A stretch of 20,000 nt of DNA from Chromera velia (Eukaryota; Sar; Chromeraceae): the NCBI GenBank assembly GCA_018398765.1, contig JAHBMJ010000054.1:10001-30000 (forward strand), read 5' to 3'. The notes under the pieces are model-generated. The model saw only the letters and a list, made by a program, of their open reading frames with translations. It was not told where the DNA came from and ran no database searches. How positions within the stretch are numbered: the stretch's first letter is position 1; each line of letters starts with the position of its first letter. Position numbers and translations under genes: made by a program. Positions 1 to 8,113 of the stretch are shown in pieces.

Positions 1-133
1 AGATAGCGCGCAAGAGATAGCGGCAGAGCAGAAGATCTCTCCTCCATGCCCCTTTTGCCTCTTCTTTCTGTAAGGTATCACGCTTAATGTCTTTTCGGCA
101 ATAAGGAAAGAAGATGGAGGAAACTGGTAACAG

Positions 134-194
134 CTACATTTCTCTTCTCTTCCCTCCTAATGCTCTTTCTTCTTCTGCAGAGCTCTTCTCCGAT
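134..194 (-). CDS. Terminal exon of the membrane-protein gene
   Basis: Acceptor TTTTTCTTTCAG is strong. The exon completes the CG from exon 7 to an Arg codon and encodes a polar tail, SEKSSAEEERALGGKRREM, before TAG at 136-134. I see no recognisable targeting motif. No polyadenylation signal is certain in the remaining 133 bp. Confidence 0.5.
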
Positions 195-326
195 CTGAAA
201 GAAAAACCGACCGACCGACCCAACCGTCAAACCAACCGAAAAATCTGGCCCTTGACGTCAATGGCCTCCAGTTCTGTCAAGGGAACTGCAGCGACGCACG
301 CACAAAGGCGTTGCCCCAGAGAGAGA

Positions 327-370
<44 letters not shown>

Positions 371-2084
371 CTTTGAGTGGACTGGACGGGAAGGAACGCA
401 GGGAGGGAGGGAGGGAGGGAGACGGGGGGAGAGGCAGGTAGGAAGACAGTCTGTCTCTCAGGCGAAAATGAGACAAAAGTTGTAGACGGGGTTGAATGAC
501 TGGACTCACTGAGGAATCCTTCAGATCCTCTGATGCAGAAAGAAAGAGCATACATAGCAGAACCACAATAATCTTTTTTTATGGTCCCTCTCACCCTCTA
601 GTGTATCCATCCGTCTGTCTGTCTGCCCGCCCGGCTACCTGCCTGACAGTGCGCTTCTATCTGCCTCTCTCTTTTTCTTTTCCTGAAGACGGAGAGTTCC
701 GCCGTTTCACCCGCGCACCTCTGAACTGAAATTCCTTTTTGTTCATCTCTGTGTCCACAGAACCTTTCGCGTTGAATGCGTTGACGGGGGCGAAGTTGAC
801 AAGAAAGTCGACGAGGTAGTTGTCAATCTGGAAGGATAAATGTATCTATGGATGGATGGATAAATGTATCTATGGATGGATGGATAAATGTATCTATGGC
901 TGGATGGATAAATGTATCTATGGATGGATGGATAAATGTATCTATGGATGGATGGATAAATGTATCTATGGATGGATGGATGGATGCCATATGAATAGAA
1001 AGTACCGTCTGTTGCAAAACAATGAGGCAGACGTTCAGGCTGATCTTGGCAAATCGACACGTGATCGTGTGCTGAAGCAACTGGATGACAGACGGCAGAG
1101 CGGAGGGAAGACAGAACGCGCATAGAGATGCGAAAGAAGAAACAGCACGCTTTCTTTCTATCCCCTTTCCTTTTCCCCTCAGCCTTGTTTATCGTTCCTT
1201 TTCGACTGACGTCTGCGATGAAGATGCTCTTGATGGAGTTCAGCAGGGTGTCACCAATGTGTTCGGACTGCACATGCGCACACACAAAGGAAGCCTCCAC
1301 GAACACATCCGTGTGTCTGCCAGATGATGCTTCTACATTGAAGTACAGCTGAACGAGAGCCCCTCCAGGATCCCCGTAGATGCCAAAACATTCAGTCAGG
1401 CACACCCATCCAATGCTTGCAAAGAAAGCTGTAGCATCCTAAGTCCAGCCGGTCCTCCTTTTGTTCCACGGTCGTGGACACAAAGAGAGTCACAAACTCT
1501 CCCGATGAACCTAACAAAGCCCCCCGTTTAGAGTGAGAAACGCAACGGGAGTAGATCCATTCACTCGGGGGCAGTCAGTGCCAGTCAAAAGCACTCAGAT
1601 ACGTGGAAACGGAAAAGAAGCATAAATTGAACTGCCGTCGGAAAAACACTAAAAGGAGAATTCAGCACCCGATCGACGGACCTGAAGGATCATTGTCGAC
1701 CCTGTGAGCAGGAGAGAGACGGGCATGACCAGACACCCAAAAAAACCAAGGAACACGATCAGAATCCAACGCTGAAGGCAAAATGAATGAAACGACCAGA
1801 CGATCAGTCTGCATATCAGTCTACACTGATGCACTCGGGTACAGCGTCTATATGTCGATATCACTCTTTCAATCGAGATCACTCTTTCAATCTATGCAGA
1901 AATTCCTGAGTCCATGAATGCAACGGTCGATCCACCACGTGTGGAAGAGAAAGACTAGTGCACGATCACCACCAAAGTGAGAAAGGACGTATCATTCTGC
2001 ATTCACTTGTTCACTTTTTGAACAGCATTCAAGGAAAGATTCGAAATTCAAACTTCTCTCTCTTTCCTCGTACCTCTCTCCTTG

Positions 2085-2181
<97 letters not shown>

Positions 2182-2873
2182 GGGGAGAGAGAGGGAGAGA
2201 GAGGGAGAGAGAGGGGGAGCNAGCATCCTAAGTCCAGCCGGTCCTCCTTTTGTTCCACGGTCGTGGACACAAAGAGAGTCACAAACTCTCCCGATGAACC
2301 TAACAAAGCCCCCCGTTTAGAGTGAGAAACGCAACGGGAGTAGATCCATTCACTCGGGGGCAGTCAGTGCCAGTCAAAAGCACTCAGATACGTGGAAACG
2401 GAAAAGAAGCATAAATTGAACTGCCGTCGGAAAAACACTAAAAGGAGAATTCAGCACCCGATCGACGGACCTGAAGGATCATTGTCGACCCTGTGAGCAG
2501 GAGAGAGACGGGCATGACCAGACACCCAAAAAAACCAAGGAACACGATCAGAATCCAACGCTGAAGGCAAAATGAATGAAACGACCAGACGATCAGTCTG
2601 CATATCAGTCTACACTGATGCACTCGGGTACAGCGTCTATATGTCGATATCACTCTTTCAATCGAGATCACTCTTTCAATCTATGCAGAAATTCCTGAGT
2701 CCATGAATGCAACGGTCGATCCACCACGTGTGGAAGAGAAAGACTAGTGCACGATCACCACCAAAGTGAGAAAGGACGTATCATTCTGCATTCACTTGTT
2801 CACTTTTTGAACAGCATTCAAGGAAAGATTCGAAATTCAAACTTCTCTCTCTTTCCTCGTACCTCTCTCCTTG

Positions 2874-2956
<83 letters not shown>

Positions 2957-4738
2957 GGGGAGAGAGAGGGAGAGAGAGGGAGAGAGAGGGGGAGCCAGGG
3001 AGTACGGGGAGTCACGGCCAGAGGAAAAAGAAAAAGGGAATTTACTCAACACCTCACCGAGCAGAGAAACAAAACCTGCATGCATGCATGCAATGCAGTG
3101 ATCACAGACCCGCCCTTCTCTGCCTTCACACGCCTTAATTCCGTCTCCGCGTTCCATCTCGATCCATCCGTACAGGCCGACTGACCTTCAATCTCCATTT
3201 CCACGAACTCCACGAGCTCGCTGCACTGCCCCCCCTTTCGCCTTCTACCAAGCCGTAAGAATGCCGGAGAGGAACTGCTGAAGGACTTCCCAACGGGGTG
3301 TGGAAGGCGGACCCCCGTGGCCGAGACGGATCCTTTTCGGAACCTTGGGCAAGACCCACGATCAGACATCGGATGTGACCACTGCAAACAGTCCCTCACT
3401 CACTCAAGCAGGCAGAGAGAGAAACGTCTAGGCAGGAAGGGAAAGGGGTATCGGAAAACACACACACACACACACACATACACACACACACACACACAAA
3501 CACACACACGTGTGTATGATTGCCGCATGGGGGGGACCGCTGGGTCTGAAGGCAAACACCTGCATGTGCATTGTTCAAGCATAAGTGACCAAGCGCACGC
3601 TCACGCATCTATTCATTCAAATTTCATTGAGCAAGCTTCATGCCAAATTTATCTGTCGTTTGTCCGTCTCATTCTGCGCGCACATCTGCCGTGCGAGTCT
3701 GCCCTGCGTACTTGATTTCCGGCACCATTCTGAAGGCGAAGACTGCCACCGCGATGGCGTCCACGTAGATCATCGCAGAGGTCGAGGAGGAGATCAGCTC
3801 AGACAAGCCTTGCGCGTGCACTGCAAACAGGAACGTAGGTAGGTTCATCTAAATAAAGAAAGTACTTGCACGGCTACATGTGTGTTGAATCCCGGGGGGG
3901 CATTTCAGGAGAAAACAAAAAAGTTAGAAGTGAGACTGCTGCCATTGGTCACGGGGGCAAATCGGGCCCTTTGTTCATTTGTATCTATGGATACGTGTGC
4001 ACACATGGACGATTCACTGCGTGCAGGGCATTCACCAAATGTTACGTAGACGGACAAAGGAGGAGAGGTCATGAGGGAGCGTTGGCAGATTAGGATTTTT
4101 CTTGACTGACTGGGAATATTACTGAAGGGAATGTACGCCAGAATGCCCCCTTGGGCTGCTGTGAACTGTTGTTTGTGTTCTTTGTCGTGTTTCAGGTTGA
4201 AAATGGCCGGAGAGACGGCCATCATTGCAAGCACCTGGACACAGACAATCAGGACGCAAAACACCTGTACCAAAACACGGCTTCTCGCGAAGGGATTACG
4301 TGACTGCTTCGTGTCTTTCACCTCACAGAAACAAAAGAGACCATACGCGTCTCTGTTCACGTGATATCTTGCAGTAGTTGGGTCCCGGGGACCCATGCTG
4401 ACTATGCTACCCCGGCCGATACTGTCCCTCCTTCGTGCTCCCCTGGTTGTGCCGCTTTCGGGTCCGTCTGTCACCTCCTCCACTCGAGGAAGTTCAAGAT
4501 GGGGACGGAACGACATGACGATGTAGATGGGCGTCAACCTCGGAAGAGCTGCAGAAAGGAGACGGCAAAGCCTATGGTCAATGGTGTCACCTCTCAGTTT
4601 GTTTTCGCCCCGCAAGCCTTTGGGCCGTCGGAGGAATGTATCAAAGATTCCCTGCTTCAGACGTGCACGCAGTCTGACGGTCTGAGTTATCGACATGATT
4701 GTGTACACGTATATATTAATACAGGGATCATGGGACAT
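134..4738 (-). CDS. Multi-exon gene for an unrecognised multi-pass membrane protein
   Basis: Seen: a chain of minus-strand exons with compatible splice phases: 4738-4123, 3820-3712, 3220-3186, a possible 23-nt microexon 3075-3053, 1771-1682 (duplicated at 2560-2471), 1438-1211, 827-764, 273-237 and 194-134, ending in TAG at 136-134. Donors include GTAATA, GTACGC, GTCAGT and GTCCGT; most acceptors end CAG. Starting at the ATG at 4696 and counting the microexon, the total is 1221 nt, an exact multiple of three, giving 406 residues. Hydrophobic segments occur near residues 140-165, 205-222, 248-272 and 279-300, with a further apolar stretch near 340-370. The N-terminal 140 residues are basic and the C-terminus is short and charged. 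Inference: a multi-pass membrane protein of unknown function. I do not recognise the family. The start (4738, 4696 or 4516) and the exon 3 to exon 4 junction are the weakest parts. Confidence 0.62.
237..273 (-). CDS. Exon 7 of the membrane-protein gene (37 nt)
   Basis: Between acceptor CCCTTGACAG and donor TTCG|GTTGGT. With the G from exon 6 it reads ELEAIDVKGQIF and leaves CG for the last exon. Both neighbouring phases match exactly, which supports such a short exon. Confidence 0.5.
318..423. repeat. (GA)n microsatellite and (GGGA)n run
   Basis: A GA run occupies roughly 318-366 with two interruptions, and a GGGA run lies near 401-423. They lie in the intron between exons 7 and 6 of the minus-strand gene, where they read as a long pyrimidine tract. 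The open frames here are low-complexity artefacts. Confidence 0.9.
764..827 (-). CDS. Exon 6 of the membrane-protein gene
   Basis: 64 nt between acceptor ATCCTTCCAG and donor AAAG|GTTCTG. It reads IDNYLVDFLVNFAPVNAFNA and then K, in phase with exon 5 (phase 0) and exon 7 (one base left over). The acceptor sits directly against the 24-bp minisatellite at 834-986. Confidence 0.6.
834..986. repeat. 24-bp minisatellite, about 6 copies
   Basis: Unit GGATAAATGTATCTATGGAT plus GGAT, starting at 834, 858, 882, 906, 930 and 954, nearly perfect (one unit has GGCT for GGAT), then a short GGAT tail. Because 24 is a multiple of three, all frames stay open and yield repetitive peptides that are not evidence of coding. 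Confidence 0.95.
1211..1438 (-). CDS. Exon 5 of the membrane-protein gene
   Basis: 228 nt (76 codons), phase 0 at both ends, between acceptor GGACTTAG and donor GAC|GTCAGT. It begins DATAFFASIGWVCLTECFG, passes through LVQLYFNVEASSGRH, and ends HIGDTLLNSIKSIFIAD. The acceptor lacks a clear pyrimidine tract. A second frame that looks coding (SSGEFVTLFVSTTVEQKEDR) overlaps just upstream at about 1508-1440, so the 5' boundary may be wrong. Confidence 0.55.
1682..1771 (-). CDS. Exon 4 of the membrane-protein gene (third helix), first assembled copy
   Basis: 90 nt between acceptor TTTTGCCTTCAG and donor CAG|GTCCGT, phase 0 at both ends. It encodes RWILIVFLGFFGCLVMPVS followed by LLLTGSTMILQ, a clear membrane helix. 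An identical copy lies at 2471-2560 because the whole block is duplicated in the assembly. A later donor, G|GTGCTG at 1668, is also possible. Confidence 0.6.
2087..2219. repeat. Compound (CA)n-(GA)n microsatellite, first copy
   Basis: About 22 CA units followed by GA and GGGA-interrupted units up to the N. It is intronic with respect to the minus-strand gene. Confidence 0.92.
2471..2560 (-). CDS. Exon 4, second assembled copy (duplicate)
   Basis: Same sequence as 1682-1771, shifted by 789 bp, inside the duplicated block after the N at 2221. If the duplication is an assembly artefact, only one of these exons exists. If real, tandem inclusion would duplicate a membrane helix in frame, since the exon is 90 nt with phase 0 at both ends. 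Confidence 0.35.
2876..2996. repeat. Compound (CA)n-(GA)n microsatellite, second copy
   Basis: The same tract with about 16 CA units and the same pattern of GGGA interruptions. It then runs into unique sequence, so this copy shows the true right border of the tract. Confidence 0.92.
3053..3075 (-). CDS. Candidate 23-nt microexon bridging exons 3 and 4
   Basis: Located after CATGCATGCAG and before GAG|GTGTTG. Its 23 nt correct the phase between exon 3 (one base left over) and the exon at 1771 (phase 0), giving GFVSLLGE. This was chosen because it satisfies the phase; the donor is weak. A different small exon in 2561-3185 is possible. Confidence 0.28.
3186..3220 (-). CDS. Exon 3 of the membrane-protein gene (35 nt)
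   Basis: Small exon between acceptor GGCAGTGCAG and donor GTCAGT. With AA from exon 2 it reads N-ELVEFVEMEIE, an acidic loop. The alternative acceptor five bases upstream also gives an open frame but breaks the phase with exon 2. It leaves one base, G, which does not fit the exon at 1771 directly, so another exon of length 3n+2 is expected in between. Confidence 0.5.
3459..3510. repeat. (CA)n microsatellite
   Basis: An interrupted CA tract with one TA and one AA interruption, in the intron between exons 3 and 2 of the minus-strand gene. Confidence 0.9.
3712..3820 (-). CDS. Exon 2 of the membrane-protein gene (second helix)
   Basis: 109 nt between acceptor TTTGCAG and donor GTACGC. It encodes HAQGLSELISSSTSAMI then YVDAIAVAVFAFRMVPEI, including a probable membrane helix. 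It enters with two bases completing the codon from exon 1 and leaves AA for the next exon. Codon content is strongly coding-like, and no other frame on either strand gives a comparable peptide. Confidence 0.65.
4123..4738 (-). CDS. Exon 1 of the membrane-protein gene (N-terminus and first membrane helix)
   Basis: Open frame whose 3' part encodes an apolar helix beginning VLVQVFCVLIVCVQ and continuing to SPAIFNLK. The chosen donor is CTTCA|GTAATA at 4122-4121. It leaves one base, A, which joins the TG opening exon 2 to give ATG in the correct frame. The nearby GC|GTACAT alternative runs into a stop in exon 2. In-frame ATGs lie at 4738, 4696 and 4516. The stretch before 4516 is basic and may be partly untranslated. 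Confidence 0.55.
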
Positions 4739-4770
4739 GCATGATGCGGATTAGAATAGACGAGGGTTCG

Positions 4771-4778
4771 TGGATGCA
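4771..4778. repeat. Left 8-bp target-site duplication of the hAT-like element
   Basis: TGGATGCA, matching TAGATGCA at 5741-5748 in 7 of 8 positions, immediately outside the CAAT termini. Confidence 0.6.
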
Positions 4779-5740
4779 CAATGCCTGTAAAGCAGCGGTT
4801 TTTACCCCCGCGGGCAGCTCTTAAATTTGGTCCGCGGCGCAGCATTTAGCTTGCCCCGCGGCGGTACCGCCGCGGGTTTCACCTGGTGGGGCGCTTTTCG
4901 GGCTCCCGGACCGAGGCTTGCTGCTGCCATTCTGTTGACCTTTTGAAATTCCCCCCACTTTCAACACAGTTTTTGGCCCCCCCTTTTTCTCTTCGCTCCC
5001 CTGTCTCTCTCTGGCGGAAAGCTGCGGAGACTTCTAATCAGCTCGAGGGGCTGCAAGGGATGGGGGGACGGGATTTAGCTTCAAATGCTTCTCCGGACTC
5101 TGCACTTCTGTTTTCTTCTCGCTCTCTAAAGGCCGTTTAAAAAAACATGACATAAAATTTTGTTGCAGCTCTCGCTGCCTCCCCTTTATGCCGGACATCT
5201 GTCTAAGGATGGGCAGGCACGGCGGGGCACGTAAATAACAACAGAGAACAACAGGCACTTAGAGGAGACGGTGTACCAACTGTGAGTCTGTGACCTATCA
5301 GGACTCAATATTTCTGTACTGCTGCAGTCGGTCACCAATAAAACAAAGGAACAATTATCATCAACAGTTATAAACAGTTCTTTGAAGGAGCAATTTGAAA
5401 GAGGTTTGAAAGAACGTCCGGTGAAGTTGAGTCTGAAAATGAGTCGAGTGCATGAGTCAAACTGAGCGTATCCTATGAGATTCCTCTCTGTGGCGGCGCC
5501 TCAACTTTTTTTTTGCAGGCTCTACGGTGGCGCGGCTCCGCCGTGAAGTGGACCTTTTTGCTGGGCCTAGCCGCCCTGCGGCATGCTGCCGTGGGGCTCT
5601 ACACATCCTGCGCCGCGCCGCTCCGTAGCACACCACGGACAGGAGAAAATTTCGCCCCGCGGCGTGCCACAGGGCGCCCTTCGGGCGTTTCGCAACCCCG
5701 CGGCGTTTGCCCACAAACGCCGTGGGCTTTACAGGTATTG
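4779..5740. mobile_element. Non-autonomous DNA transposon, hAT-like by termini and target duplication
   Basis: Left end CAATGCCTGTAAAGC (4779-4793) and right end, reverse complement, CAATACCTGTAAAGC (5740-5726) form terminal inverted repeats with one mismatch. The flanks are TGGATGCA (4771-4778) and TAGATGCA (5741-5748), an 8-bp direct repeat with one mismatch. Subterminal regions on both sides carry GC-rich CCCCGCGG/GCCGCGGGG motifs in inverted arrangement. An 8-bp target duplication with short CA-starting ends is usual for the hAT superfamily. No transposase frame is visible in 962 bp, so it would depend on an autonomous relative. The superfamily assignment is inferred. Confidence 0.68.
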
Positions 5741-5748
5741 TAGATGCA
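5741..5748. repeat. Right 8-bp target-site duplication of the hAT-like element
   Basis: TAGATGCA directly after the right terminal inverted repeat. The single mismatch to the left copy would be a later mutation. Confidence 0.6.
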
Positions 5749-7534
5749 TAGTACGTCCTAGCATACCGGTTGTTAGTTCGTACGGTATTGGGTATCGTGC
5801 CTAGGCCAGTTTCTTCCTAATCTACCCTAATCTATCCACCCTTAGTTTCTGACTCTGCCTGCCTCTCTATCATATTTTAGAATGCTATTGGATTAGAACC
5901 TACTGTTAGACCACAATAGTCCATACTACAAAAGTGGTGCCCTGGACCCTCCACTCCGTGGAAAGCGTATAGCGTGTATGGGGCAGATTAATTAGGGCAC
6001 TTTCTGCATACGTACGTTAAATTAGGTGGCCCGACAATCTTTCACGGACCATGCATGCACAGACTAATGATCTGACACAAGCAAGCTTGCGAACGGCCCC
6101 GGAAAGGAAGAAAAAATTGCAACTGCATGGTTGACCTAGTGGTTAACGCATGCTATATAGCTGCTTAAAGTGGATTAAAGTCACGCAGAAAAGTGTACTC
6201 ACATGCAGTCAGGGGGGGGATAACCCAGATGTATGTAAGATTTCATATATTTTCTAAAAAATACTGTAGAATGAAAACTAAGTTTAAGAAAATTAAAATC
6301 CATAACATAATTAATTTTCTTATATGTTGTTAACCATCTTTTATATTTTTTGTATGAAAAGCCGAAAAAAAGTTTATAATGGATTTCAAATTTACAGGTC
6401 GGCCTGGACTAAACCTATAAACAAATTTATCAATAATTTTTATAACTTGTTATCATTAAAAAAACCTTAATGCAAACTTTTAAGACTTAATCAAGAAATG
6501 ACTCCTAATGACTCCTTAACGCTCACTATGGTTTCATTTATTATGTCTCAATCTTCAAAATACGTTCACTGCGTTGACCTCCCTGAACCTAAGTACCACT
6601 TGAGAGTTCAAGCCGCATTTTTGGATAAGCTTGAAAGTCTGCGCTGCCGGTGTGGATCATTTAGAGTGTTTTGAAAGTCACGGCCAGGCTTGTGCCTTTA
6701 AAAATGGACTTTTGCCCTCAAGTCGCACTTTTAAAAACATGATTCATACTATAAAAGTTTTTTTTGTATCTTGACCTAGATCTTGACTGCATGATCCTGA
6801 ATGGTCAAAACTATAATAAACTATAAGAGATTTAATATCCAAAAAAGTTTTTACATTTAAAAAAAATTTAAAACAAAAATGTACGGAGTAAAAACCTGTA
6901 GCATGTTATAGAAAAGTAATGGTCAAATTAAATTTCTCTGAGTTTAAGTCGTTTGGTTGTCAATGATCTAAAACCTAATTAAAAGGTATCGAGATTCTTA
7001 GTTTTTTTTTGTTATTTCACAATTGTCCTTACTAAGGCTTATTTACCCTTCCTTATAGCCAAAACAGTTATGTGCAATTATAAACTACGATCGATCAACC
7101 AATAAGAAAAAAAAAAACAATCAAAGGAAATCGAAAGAAAACACCAGACACTTGCAGAAGCGGTGAGACTAAAAAAAATCTAAAAAAAGCGCACGAAACC
7201 ATAAGCCAATCCGCCAAGCGTACCTAAGGATGTGTATGGTGCCGGGCAAGTTGCACACACATTGTATGGAAAAAGGGTGCGCGCGCGGCGCGCATTAATA
7301 CATTGTCAGGCCCCCGGCCCGCAGGGCGCTGTGCGTGCGATTTTGGCCCTGGCTGCATGCATGACCTGTGGTGGGGCATGCCGGGGCTCTCGACGGCCGG
7401 AAAAGCCGATTTTACTCAAATTCAACAAATGAGAAATTAATCAGCTTTCTATATATATATGGTATTCTAGCTGCTGGAAAAAGAGTACTTCATCAATTAA
7501 CAGCATGTGAGTTACTTCAATGATTTGGTTCCAT
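5749..7534. other. AT-rich spacer without recognisable genes
   Basis: I see no splice-supported exon or long open frame. From about 6230 to 7200 the sequence is strongly AT-rich with many A and T runs. A GC-rich island at 7270-7410 contains a GCGCGC run and an open frame of 66 codons that I do not consider a gene. A tRNA-like A-box string occurs near 6129 but lacks a B box. Confidence 0.6.
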
Positions 7535-7542
7535 GCTGAGCG
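7535..7542. repeat. Left 8-bp target-site duplication of the 7.5-kb element
   Basis: GCTGAGCG immediately before the CTAGGG terminus, identical and in the same orientation as 14999-15006. The match extends to 10 bp (GCTGAGCGCT) if the left terminus is trimmed by two bases. The 8-bp reading keeps both termini identical (CTAGGG). Confidence 0.75.
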
Positions 7543-8113
7543 CTAGGGTCTGGCACTTATATTGGGTTACAGGTTTTAACACCCCCTGTACATAAGGGTA
7601 TACCCCCCTGTAATGTTACCCTTACTTCAAAAGTGGTCCCAATCGATCAATCTCATCAGGTTACATCTAAAAATATTAAAAACATCTTCTGTTGATTGAG
7701 GTTATATGAGAAACTGATGAAAAACGATACGTTAGGTTAAATATGCAATACATCTACCGCGCATTGCACGCTCATCGATCTCACTTGAAAAATAGGCGTA
7801 TGCATGATCAAAAAAATTTCAAGGTCGATCGATCGGCCATTGAAGATTGATCGATTGACCCTGTTGGAAATATTGATCGACATCACATCGACATCGAACG
7901 ATATCGAACTCCTGATCAATCCAGATGTTTATCAATTGATCTTGCAATCTGTGGAGCGATCGAAGTCTATACATCCTGTGACCTTGCCTGCACTGATCGA
8001 GCTTTCCCATTGCTCACATGCACAAGTCTTGAAACATGCCTTCGATCTTGCTTTGATCTTTCTCATCAGTCATCATGGATGATGCTGATCCTTATGCTGA
8101 CGTCAACTTCAAA
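7543..8113 (+). repeat. Left terminal inverted repeat (diverged), reaching into gene A
   Basis: Three blocks match the other end in inverted orientation: the terminus (7543-7575), the block starting ACGTTAGGT(T/C)AAATATGC (7729-7766), and the first codons of gene A (8075-8113). It contains two GGTTACA motifs. The distance from the end to the middle block is 186 bp, against 400 bp on the right, so one side has expanded or shrunk. Confidence 0.72.
7805..8075. promoter_or_regulatory. GATC/ATCGAT-rich leader upstream of gene A
   Basis: About a dozen GATC tetranucleotides in roughly 270 bp, where about one is expected by chance. Many are part of ATCGAT or TCGATCGA. The matching leader of gene B (14300-14530) also has several. 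It lies between the conserved TIR block and the start codon, so a promoter, binding-site cluster or transposase-binding region is plausible but unproven. The open frames through it follow from the repeats and are not convincing genes. Confidence 0.4.

Larger units (their letters stand above)
1433..2996. repeat. Near-identical tandem block split by an N; probable overlapping contig ends
   Basis: 1433-2220 and 2222-2996 are the same sequence with an offset of 789 bp. I saw no substitutions outside the CA tract, which is about 12-14 bp shorter in the second copy. The junction is a single N at 2221, and the first copy stops inside the GA-rich low-complexity tract. This is the pattern of two contigs that overlap but were joined without merging. 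Confidence 0.85.

Noticed and set aside
258..594. Open frames encoding SLSLSLS-type peptides over the GA tract
   Set aside because: Products of a dinucleotide repeat, open in several frames at once; the tract is intronic in the gene model.
820..1125. Plus-strand frame with repeated KCIYGWMD peptide
   Set aside because: The 24-bp minisatellite keeps all frames open; there is no independent coding evidence on the plus strand.
1440..1510. Minus-strand frame SSGEFVTLFVSTTVEQKEDR as a separate exon
   Set aside because: It looks coding, but it is in a different frame from the following exon with no intron between. The CAG|GTCCGT to CTTAG junction gives a simpler phase-consistent model. Kept only as an alternative.
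6121..6200. tRNA-like string GACCTAGTGGTTAACGC (A-box-like) suggesting a tRNA-derived SINE
   Set aside because: No B box (GGTTCGANTCC-like) downstream and no cloverleaf could be folded by eye.
7232..7432. 66-codon frame in a GC-rich island
   Set aside because: GCGCGC-rich, no splice support, no recognisable product; likely chance.
7804..8082. 92-codon plus frame before gene A
   Set aside because: Runs through the GATC-rich leader and overlaps the gene A start in another frame; the peptide is driven by ATCGAT repeats.
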